Assembly: GCA_038501625.1 (NCBI GenBank)
Contig: JAZAYU010000012.1
Location: forward strand, 8,556,001 to 8,620,000
Origin: Corbicula japonica
Taxonomy: Eukaryota; Mollusca; Bivalvia; Venerida; Cyrenidae
Direction: 5' to 3'
Length of the DNA stretch: 64,000 nt
In this document: in pieces, positions 11,572-23,500 of the stretch
Numbering within the stretch: the first letter of the stretch is position 1
Layout: every line of letters begins with the position of its first letter
Notes under the pieces: generated by a model
Databases searched by the model: none
What the model saw: the letters and a program-made list of their open reading frames with translations, nothing else
What the model was told of the DNA's origin: nothing
Translations under genes and position numbers: made by a program

Positions 11572-14500
11572 ATGCCGCCAAAGAATAACGCGGCCTCGGA
11601 CGCCAGGGCTAAAAGCTCCACAAGACTTGAAAGTAAAGGGTGAGTTATTATGATGTGTTTGTTTAGTTTACTTTTAGTAACAATACCTTATATGTTAGTC
11701 TGATAATATCTAAGTGGTTCCGAGTGTAAACTGGAGTCATTCGTAGTTTGCTAACAACAGCAACACTGAAAGGATAGCTGACATATTTTTCAATAAAGAT
11801 AGAACTTTCGCCTTGCTAGTACATACATTGTTTATTATTGAAGCAATAAACTTCAATCACATTTAACACCCTTCCAAAACTATCAGTATCTTCCCTTACC
11901 ACCAAAGAGTTCTGACGGACTCAATAAAAGGCTTTAAGTGGGGATTCCCCTCCCCCCACCCACCCTTAAGACTGCAAAATTGACCACATGCCCCGACTGT
12001 TTCGGTGTAACACCTGCTTACCGTGTTTGTTTTGAGCCATCCTTCCCCCACTTATATTTTCAACATAACAATCCATCATCTACTTTGAAAAATAACCCTG
12101 ATAAATCATCACCTTATAAAATCGGTAGAATTTATTCACTGATAAAAGTACTGACTATATGTACTGGAGACTTTTACCGGCCGACACACTGCAATAGCGC
12201 TACTGTGAATTTCAGCTTGGTAACTTGGTGTTCTGATTTCAGTGTGGCGAAGTCGGGTGACAATAATGGTGTACAGAAACAAGTTGAAGTCCTGGAACGA
12301 GAAAACATGATGCTCAGGAAAAAGCTAGACATGTAAGGATAACTCATATCCCACTTGCTGTATTTAATGATTTCGTAAACTGTGTGATTTTCATCTTTCA
12401 AAGGTTGTCCCACCAAGTTATCAGATGCAAGGCAGTATGAAAAACATGATTGCTTTGATTATTGTTTTCTAGTAAGACTAATTAGATTTTATAAAATGGC
12501 CAGTCTTTGACAAAATGACTCTTATGCTACATTAAAAGGCATAGTTTTGCATCTCCTTGACAGCAAATATTAAATTATTTATATGTTGAGAATGGAAATT
12601 GCTCACTTCTCATTACGACAAACATTTATTTTAATAATCGCAACAAGTATCATTCAAGTTCAAATTAACAGGCATTTGGTGAAAGTTAGGACAGAGGGGC
12701 TTAGCTCGAAAAGATTTTAAGAATGCGATAATGGTCTTTTTGTCAGAGACTGGCTCAAATATATTTTTGTCACTGTTAATTTGTTTTATTTCAGAGCGGA
12801 AATTATTAAAGAACTGTCAAGGAGAGGTTGTCAGGAAAACGACATGCATGAAATGTTTCGTGAGAGTCTACACGAGTATGTCAGATTTCATCATCCTGGC
12901 TTTGCCGTTAGAAATCCTTACAGATAGTAGTTGGTAGTGGGGCGAAGTGTGTGTTTTGTTCGGACAGGGACAATACTTAACTATGAACGTACACAAACCC
13001 ATGTATAATATGGATATGAAATGCGCAATATTATTCCAGTCCTTTGATTACTAGTTATTGCGTTTCTGGATATTTATATGCTATTTACTTTTTGGGGTGT
13101 GTGAATGATTGAGAAAACGGCAGTCGACTGATATATAAGGTTAAATGTCGATGAAAATGCTTTTGAACAAGAGGACGGTGCTCTTTATCTGATCAAAATC
13201 GCCCCACAAATTACTGAGAAATAAGCAAAAAATCTACCTGAAGCGAATGATTTTGTGAGTGCACGACATTCTAAAAGCCACGTGTTATAGACACCATGCA
13301 CTATATCATTTTCGTTTCTGTCTTTACAGTTTGGAGCTCAAGTTAAAGAAATACGAATCTGGATGCAGTATGAAGTAAGTACTTTCCTGATTTTGTTTAT
13401 AAATAAATTTAAAGGTGGTTGATCACTTTTGTTTTCTAATTATAATAGCCATAAACTATAGGATGTGTTTTATTTTTTTGTTTCATTTTAAAATTCTATA
13501 GATCTAGTTTGTGTTTTTTGCTTTTGTTTTATTTAAAATTCTTTAGAATGTGTTTTATTTGCTTTTCTTAATTTTAAAATTCAATAGTATTGTTTTATTT
13601 GTCTGATTGATGTACTGATATTTATAACGAAATTTTTTTTATTACCGAGGGGTTTCTAACTTCCCGACCTTTTTCGCGTTGATGGGTAGATTGGAGGTAG
13701 ATTGGAGGTTTTTCATCAAGACAACCTGTATTTGTGTCTTTGTCCATATGAGAACCTGTTGGTGTAAGTGTGAGGTTGGTGCATCATAAAACCTGATTTA
13801 AGCCCCATGTGGCAAAAGTTTTAGTTTTGCCACTGACCGTTCCGATGCTGTCACCCATAGTGTTCTCATTTTAGTTAATTGCTTGTGGTATCTATTTTGA
13901 AATTGATCATGTTATGTACCCACGTATGTAAGTTTTTGCTGTGTAGGGAGGCTACGTCTTCTAGATGTGGCCATTTTTGATAACCATATTTCACTTTTTC
14001 ATAATGCGCTTTAATGACGCACTTCTCAAGACTTTTTGTGTATTTTAATCTCTTCAGAATATGCCTGCAATAATCCTCTCTCTTCTTGCAGTGAAAATAT
14101 TTCCGACATCCAACTAGATCTGGAGAGAGAAAGACGCAAGTCTTTGTCAGCTTTACAAGAAGTCAATCAAAATAGGTTAAAAATGTAAGCACTTTTTATT
14201 TCATGAAGAAAATTCATAAGTGAAGTGAAAACATAAAATTTCATCTCCTCTACTTTTTAGAAAGAATAAGTTGATTGTTTAATTCGGATTTTGAGGGTTT
14301 TTTTCTTAATGAAGAAAATAAAATTTCATCTCCTCTACTTTTTAGAAAGAAGAAGTTAATTGTTTAATTCGGATTTTGAGGGTTTTTTCTTAATGAAGAA
14401 AATCTGAACTGATTAAATAAAATATTTCTATACTGTTGTTTTTTAAGTTCTTGAATTGGATAGGGTTGCTACCCAAGCATTTACCAATTATATTTTCCAA

Positions 14501-17500
14501 TATCAAGAATAGACAGACCTGAGGAGTGGGGTATGGACACGTAATGCGCTTCAAGGACAAACTTTCTGCTCGTGGATATCTCAGCATGATCTGTGTCTTC
14601 TGTACTAGATACTTTTTTTTTATTTCAGATACGACTTAGAAAAGCAACTAAAAGCGAAGACAACAGAGCTAGATCTCATGAAAAACCACAGCAGGTAATC
14701 TGTTCATACCTGATCTACAGAAATGTACAGCACGCACATATACATATATACACAAACATCTACAGCTACAGATTTATTATTGCACACTATGTATTTTCAG
14801 CAGTTTGATTTGTAGTTTAGTGTTTTGCCTTATATAAGCTTTCAGCTTTAACAGCAATCACATTTATTACATTGAACATAAAGTAATTACAACATTCAAA
14901 TTTCATCAGTTTCTCAGTGGAACAAAGGAAAGAACTTGAAGTTCTGAAGAGACTTCACGGGGATCTCGTGCAGGAACACGAGAAGCTTAAAGAACAAAAC
15001 GCCAGTCTAAGTCAACAAAAAGATGAATTAGAACAAAAACAGAAGGATTTGGAAGACAAGTTGAAACGTCTGACAAAGGAACTCAGCGATGTAAAACAAC
15101 ATCGGGATGAATTAAAACATCAAAATGATACATTGCATGAAGAGAGGTACAATTTCCAAATCAATGTCTGTTTTAAAAGTCTTTTTTCCTGATTGAAATT
15201 CAAAATGAATATTTTCCCTCTACCTAGGTCTATAAGGCGTGGATATTACCTTGTACATTTACTACTGCCCGTACGACTTGAAGCAACCTGTTACTACTTT
15301 ATACTCTTATTTGATATGTTATTCTTAAGTACAAAGCCTCTTATAAAACAGGGTTTATTAACATAAGAGGAGGAAAGAAAAGAATGCAGTTATTTAATTA
15401 TGAAAAACAACAACAATACTTTGGTGCCACATAGCTTAATCTTTAGCATGCCAGTGTTATCTAGTGCCAGCACAGAAAAACATTATGAATATTTACAGTT
15501 CATACAACCGACTTGGTAAGGAGACCATCTCGATCTTAAGGGTATTCGAGAAAGAAATAAACAAAATAGCTCGCTGCTCCTTGCTCAGTTTCAAAAGAAT
15601 AGACACTAATTAATAATTACCATGATAAAAGCACTTGCGGTTTTTTTAAGTTAGAATAGAGCATCTGAAGCTGCAGTAAAGCAACACAACACTTGTCCAG
15701 TTGTGCTAAAATAAAAGTAGTCCTTGTGATTTAATTTGAATTAGTTTGGTTGCGTACCTATCCAAAGACCTAGAATTGTAACACTCAAGATGACAAACAA
15801 TAGTGTTAATTTTATCAAAAACATTTTATAGCCTAGTCAAACTAGTGGTGTAATATTATCGCTTAAATATTTATATGTTTTTTAACAAATAAGATAATTA
15901 AAATAAATATGTATTATTAAGAACGATTGTGTAAAAATGGAAATAATGACTTTCATAACAGATTTGTATGAAATCTGCTAAGATGGCTTTTACTAATGTA
16001 ATTATCATGTATAAAACAGTTGTGTTTTAACGCCTGTAGGTCATTACAGTCTGTTCAAGAAGAAATGTCTGAAATCGAAGCTTTACGTACGGAAATGTAA
16101 GTTACGTCTTTACTTACAACATTTATTTGAATTTCTAACTGGAAAAGAAGCATAGAACACTTAAACCGAAAACAGAAAGCGTGTATGATGCACTAAATAA
16201 TATATAAAATTTTGATGCAAATTTGATTTGTGCACATTCCTTCACACAAGCACACACACCAAACAAGCAAGCATCCGCACTTAATATTGCAATATAGGCT
16301 GATACGTTTATATTCCAGGCGTTATACTTTATTTCTTTTTTTTAACGCACACTTATTTTATATAATAGTTTAAATGAGCTTTACATTGTATAATTTGTAT
16401 AATTTATTCAGCGTGACTTGATCACTGAAATATGTGTTGAAGATAAAAAAAGAATATTAATAAATAAAACAAGAAGAGTTCTTGTTTAAATGGCTCGCCT
16501 AAATGTTAGGACTTTTGTTTAAAAATGTCTTTTATATTTTTACAGGCGACAACAAACTGCTAAGTTGGAGGAACAGACTTCAGAAATAGTTCAGCTGAAA
16601 GAAAATTTAGAACAGACAACCAAAGAAAAAACCATCGCCCAGAGACGTTTCCACGAAACTGAGGCGAATCTCAAAGCCGCAGAGTAATGTATTTTGAAAC
16701 CTTATAAACTGCGTAGAACTTAACTTAGCAGATAACACATCTGCTTTTCTTTTCGTTATAACCGTATCCGATTGAGTTTTAAACGTCAATATTCTGCCAA
16801 AAAAAGGTAGATTAAATCAAGAGATTTCATGCATTTGGTGGATTTTGTGCCTCCGGGTCTTTCATGGTTGAAAAATCATATGTACAAGTAAAATATTCAC
16901 AAAATATCTCTCTGAGTCTTGTAGCGTCAAACAAATGTAAGAGCCAGACTAAGGTCTAGCAATCAACTTAAATATACGCACAATGCTTGGATCCACCGAC
17001 CAAGGATCTCATTTTTATGCCCCCGCCATGAAATGGCGACGGGCATTAAGAGATACTCCTGTCCGTCCCTCCGTCCCTCCGTCCGTCCGATATTCTCGTG
17101 AACGCAACTCCTCCTACAGTACTTGTGGAAATTTAATGAAACTTGACCATAATGCTTGGCCTGATATGTTGTTGTGCATGAAGGTGGGGTTTCGCTCTTA
17201 CATGTTCCGTTCAGAAGTTATGGCCCTTTGATACTTCCATTTACATTAGTTTTAATAGGAGTATATCTCGTGAACGCAACTCCTCTTACACTACTGGTGG
17301 GAATTTAATGAAACTTGACAACAATGCTTGGCCTGATATGTTGTTGTGCATAAAGGTGGGGTTTCGCTCTTACATGTTCCGTTCAGAAGTTATGGCCCTT
17401 TGATACTTCCATTTACATTAGTTTTAATAGGAGTATATCTCGTGAACACAACTCCTCCTACACCTCTGCTGGGAATTTGATGAAACTTTACCACAATGCT

Positions 17501-20500
17501 TGGCCTGATATGTTGTTGTGCATAAAGGTGGGGTTTTGCTCTTACATGTTCCGTTCAGAAGTTATGGCCCTTTGATACTTCCATTTACATTAGTTTTAAT
17601 AGGAATATATCTTGTTTCTTATATTTTGTGTTAAGCAAAATATGCATTTTGCCCATAACTTTAAAACTACTTGAGATACTGCCTTGAAACTTGAAAATAT
17701 ATTTTCACCATCAAAATCTACATCATAAACAACAAGACCCATAACCCTGCTTCCAATATTTTTCAAATTATGCCCCTTTTTCACTTACATTTTGTGTTAA
17801 GAAAAATATACACTTTGCCCTTAACTTCGTTTGGAATGGAGGGATTTCAAAATAACTTGGCACAAATGTTCACCATAACAAGGCGGTGTGTTGTGACAAT
17901 GCCCATGCCTGTAGGTTCAAGGTCAAGGTCACTGTTACTAAAATAGAATTTTCTTGCAAAACCGTGTCCGCTCTGTAACTTTGTTATTTCTTATTGGATT
18001 TTTGAATAACTTGGTATAATTGTTCACCATATCAAGACGGTATGTCACATGCATGCCCAATCCTTTAGGTCGAAGGTCAAGGTCACTGTTACTAAAAATA
18101 GAATTTTCTTGTCCAGGCTGTTACTTTGTTATGAATGGAGGGATTTCAAAATAACTTGGCACAAATGTTCACCATGACAGGGCGATGTGTCGCGTACCAT
18201 GCCCATGCCTGTCGGTCAAAGGTCAAGGTCACTGTTACTAAAAATAGAATTCTCTTGTCCGGGCTGTTACTTTGTTATGAATGGAGGGATTTCAAAATAA
18301 CTTTGCACAAATGTTCACTATGACAAGGCAGTGTGTCCGCACAATACCCAAGCCTGAAGGTCCAAGGTCAAGGTCACTGTTACTAGAAATAGAATTCTCT
18401 TGTCAGGGCTGTAACTTCATTATAAATGGAGGGATTTCAAAATAACTTGACACAAATGTTCACCATGACAGGGCGGTGTATCGCATACCATGCCCATGCT
18501 TGTAGGTCAAGGTCACTGTTACTAAAAATAGAATTCTCTTGTCCGGGCTGTAACTTTGTTAGGAATTGATTGATTTCAAAATAACTTGACACAAATGTTC
18601 ATCATGACAAGATGGTGTGTCCCGTACCATGCCCATGCCTGTAGGTCCAAGGTCAAGGTCACTGTAACTAAAATAGAATTTTCTTGTCAGGGTTGTAACT
18701 ACGTTAGGAATAGAGTAATTTCAAAATAACTTGGCAGAAATGTTCACCATGACAAGGTGGTGAGTCGTGTACCATGTCCATGCCTGTAGGTCCAAGGTCA
18801 AGGTCACTGTTACTAAAAATAGAATTTCCTTGTCCGGGCTATAACTGTTTTGAATTGAGGGTTTTCAAAATAACTTGGCACAAATGTTCACCATGACAAG
18901 GCGGTGTGTGTCGTACATTACCCATGCCTGTAAGTCCAAGGTCAAAGTCACAGTTACTAAAACTTGAATTTACTTGTTCGGGCTATAACTTCTTTATGAA
19001 GGAAGGGATTTAAAATAACTTGGCACAAATGTTCACTATGACATTGCATTGCATTACCACCAACTTCTTCACAGACATATTTCCATAATGAGACGACAAC
19101 AGTTCCACAAATACAAATAATTTACTTGATCATCAAGTTTATGCATATTCTTATCATTTCTACAACATCACTGTCTTTGAAATGCTATTATTCCCGTCAT
19201 TGCACTTTAGTATCTGAAAACGATGCATAGCGGGGGCATCCGTGTCCTATGGACACATTTCTAGTTTAAAATTCCTTTTTTAGAAGTAAGCACTTTCGGA
19301 GACTGAATCTAGGGTTATCTTTGATTGGAGTAGGTAATTTTTAAACAATTTACTAAAGTAATTGATCTCTAACACTTTGTAGAAAAACGATACAAGAAAA
19401 GAACTCATCGATCGAAAAGCTTAATATAGAAAAGCAGAAGATGGAAGAAGAAAAGAACAACGTGGAAAAAGAGGTCGACAGGCTTAGGTGTGGATTTTTT
19501 ACTGAATGAACATTGGGATGTAAAACTAGATTCTAGGATTATTCTGCCCAAGACCGTTTTCATAAACAATTTTGCAATATAGAAAAAGTGTTAAATGCGT
19601 AAAGTGTATGAGTAATATTCTACATTTTTGTCATTCTGGCATCGAGTAATTGTTTTGTGTAACAGTTTTTAAAGTGTTTGTGCTTTCAGTATGGCTAAAA
19701 TAGAAGCTGAAAGACTGTCAGAGGAGATGAGAGAGAAGCTTTCAACTGAACAAAAAAACTTAAGGTTGTCGAAATTACTTTCTAATTTAATTTATTTGTC
19801 GAATCATGTTTTCAAAAAGCCGAATGTTTAAAAGCGCTTAATATTGATTTCGTATCATTTTTTGATAACACAATTAGATAATTTGACAAAAAATAATAAA
19901 AGTGAGACATGCATATCAGAGCTACTTAATATTAACACAAATATCTGAATTGGACTCAACAGCTTTTAAAGATGTAAATTGATAAAGGCACTGGTAATAA
20001 GACATAATAGCCATATCGTGACTGATTTAACTGATGACATTACTGACTTACCCTAGAACCTGGTTTAACACCCCCCTCACTTTGACAATTTGTTTTGCTA
20101 ATCACTGTTCTTATGCGGTAACCCCTCGGGTTCTCACTTTTGTTAATTACTTGTGGTGTCTGTTTTGAAATTGATCATTTTTTTAACCACGTCTCTCTTT
20201 CTCTTCTTCTTGGCAGTTTGGGGAGGCTGTGTCTTCTGAATGTGGCAATTCCTGACATGCATATTTCGCCTTTTTACATTAAGTAACGAATCTTTGGTTT
20301 CTTGTTTTGTGGTGTCATGATTGAGACTTATTTTCCCATAATTCATAATATCTCTTATATTCTTAATAAATCTTACTTTTTCCAGCTCTGTCGTGGACGT
20401 TTCTAGTCTTAAAGAAGATCTCAACAGATTAACAAAAGAACTAGAAGAATTAAAACGGTAATAGTAAGCCTTATATATGACTTTTTTTCAAACCAGTATA

Positions 20501-23500
20501 TTTTTTAGAGCATTTGATTTTATGGAAACCTTATGAAATGATGATAAACATATCAATGTTTCTGAAATTAAATATATAAGTAGCTGATTTCCGTTTCAGG
20601 ACCAAGGACAGACTCATTGAGGAAAAGGATCGCCTTCATAAGTATATCCGCAATTTCTTCTTTCAAAACAGACCATTTAGTAATTCATTTTGCACACATA
20701 ACATAATAAAATATTACATACATAAACATAAAAACAACATTTATGATGTTGTCTAAGATGTCTCAAATAAAAAAAAACCTATTGTTCATAGTAGGTAAAA
20801 CGTAATTCAGAACATTTTAGCCTAATTAAATACTCATTTCATCGATGAAATTATCTCTTTTTAGTTACAAATTTCTCTCCTTTTTTTGCCAGTTCATGCC
20901 ACGAAGCGTTTGAAAATATGAAACAGAAGGACAAGAAAATGAAATTGATGGAAGAAGAGCACAAGAAATTGATTGAAAGAAAAGACGAGTAAGTGCTTGT
21001 TGAAAGCTCTTGTAAACTGTTTGGGAAGTGAGTGTTTTAATGTCTGAGACCACAGTTTAGTCATAAACCAATGCTTGTGTGAGTCTTATGAAAAAAGGAA
21101 AACACACCAATTGTAATATCGAGATTTATCAAACTTAAACCTGTCTTAAATATATAATAATTCTGTAATTATGTTCGATTCGTAGAAAAATCGTACTTAA
21201 AACCATATTGTTTTTCTTTCCAATTGTTATGTTTTACACTTTATCTATTTATATATACTGCTGTACGCCCATTTCGGGTATTACTAGCAGGTTCGCGTCT
21301 TTGCAAGAATTAAAGTTTTTAAATGACAATAAGACGTCTAATTAAAACAGGGGTGAAATTGTTAAAAGAGTAAAGATCAGGTTGAAAACAGTGTTTTGTT
21401 ATCTAGGCAACATTGAGGATGTTTAAAGTCTGTCTGAAATGATCAGAATCAGGCTGTAAGATGACGGTAGAAGGTAGCTGGTTCCATAATACGACAGTTT
21501 GAAGAAAGAAAGAGTATTTAAAAATATCTATGTTAGTGTGAATCTGCCTGTAGGTTAACGGATGCATGTGCCTGGTTCTTCTCAATTGCTGTAAGAGATA
21601 TGGTGGGACAGATATTGCCACAAAATCATGGACTATTTTGAAAAACATAAATAGTCTAGCAGAGGTTCTTCTAGATTCTAATGTATCCCACTTTAGGTCG
21701 TCGACTTTAGGTAACATTAAAGATGGTTTTAGTAAATGGTATAAACAATATCATTTTTCAAGTTTGGAAACAATTACAAAATTGAAAAGTTATAATGATG
21801 ATATTAATAAAACAGTTTAACTGATTTCAGGACTATACAGAAGTTACGTAAAGAAAAGACCATGGTCGACCCAACAGCTGGTTCCAGCACCAAAATTGAC
21901 ACTAAAAGCCTTAAAGATAAATACGACAAAACTGCACAAGAGCTAAAAGAAGCAAGGGACGAAATCGGTGAACTGAAAACCAGGTTATTATTCCTTGATA
22001 ATTCATTAGGCGCGATTTCTCACCAAATAAAGAATTGAAGAGTACTCACGGTTTTTTTATTTTGTAGTTATACTTGGTGTTTATGTGTCTTACACAGTAT
22101 TTTGGCAATATTTTAAGTGATATCGGCTCAATGAAATATGTAACTTCGATAAAAGATATATTATAAATTATATAATTATGTATATATAAGTTTATATTGC
22201 AAGAGTGGGTTATAGTACCCTTTTAAGAAAGGACAGACATTATTGTGTAGGATTTGACGAAAACACTTGATTATCGCGAGAAATGAAATAATTTACCATT
22301 ATTAAGTATTTGATATTTTTCTCTACAAGAAACTTACTTAACAGTAAGAGGTAGAATATTCTACTGTTAATATTTCAAGTCTGTCAGCTTCTATATATTG
22401 AATTTCGAACTGAAACTGCCTATAAGGCAATCAGGTTGTCCTACCTAATATTTATTGCATTAATGTTGCCCTTAACGTTTCTATATGATTGCTACTTTTG
22501 TTAAAGCAAAACTGTCAATTCTTTTTTAAGAACACAACATGCAATACATATGAGACAACGGATTAATGCCCTACGTCTATTATTTTTGAAGTAGTAAAAA
22601 AATTACTAAAAATATTCTGAACATGTTCCATGCTCTACAGGTTGAGCCAGTTTGTAACAGAAGAAAACCCAAACCTACAAGATTTTAGTAACGAGAACCG
22701 ACCTACCAGACTATCACAGAAATTCTCAGAAATCTACGAAAACGAATGGACCGACGCTTTTTCGGAAGTTGAACATCTTCATAAGAAGCAAACTGATGTA
22801 GTTGGACATTTATATCAGATGCTACTAGTAGGTTTAATGAAGTGGTTTTATATTACACAATCGCTTTAATGTCTTGCCGTAAGTAAGCCTTTCGAACCAG
22901 CAGGGGGATAATATTTATATGCATTTCTGATCATTTTAGCACATAATAATAGCTCGCGCTCATCCGGATTATCGACGAAATGTATGGATGGATGGATGGA
23001 TTGATGGGTTCCAGCAATGTCACCAAGGCAATTTGTACTTGTTTGTACATATGAGAACCTGTTAGGGAAGTTGTGAGGTTGGTGCAACCTAGAACCAGGT
23101 TTAAATTCCCAACAGCAAACAGTTTTGCCACTGATCATTTCAATGCGGTAACCCTTCTTGTTCTCGTTTTCGTTGTTTGTGGTTTAAATTCCCAATAGCA
23201 AATAGTTTTGCCACTGATCATTTCAAGGCGGTTACTTTTTCGTTGTTTGTGGTGTTATTTTTGAAATTTGTCATTTTATATACCCATGCTCTTTTTTTCT
23301 CTACTTTTCGACTGTGTGGTGAGGCTGTGTTTTAAGAGTGTCGTTTTTCTGATATGCATACTTCACATTTGATTTTAATCTTTGAACTCAACAAAAACAA
23401 GAATGCAACAGGCTCGCTTTTGTCGAACCTGTTTATGGGCAGTAAAAAAAATGCAAACTATTGTCAGCATCGTCTTGCCATAGGTTCAAAGCTTCTTTAT

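Noticed and set aside
18135..18323. Regularly spaced GGTCAAGGTCA motifs as a nuclear-receptor-binding array
   Set aside because: AAGGTCA half-sites do resemble receptor elements, but they belong to the 145 bp unit of a mobile element and recur wherever the family does.
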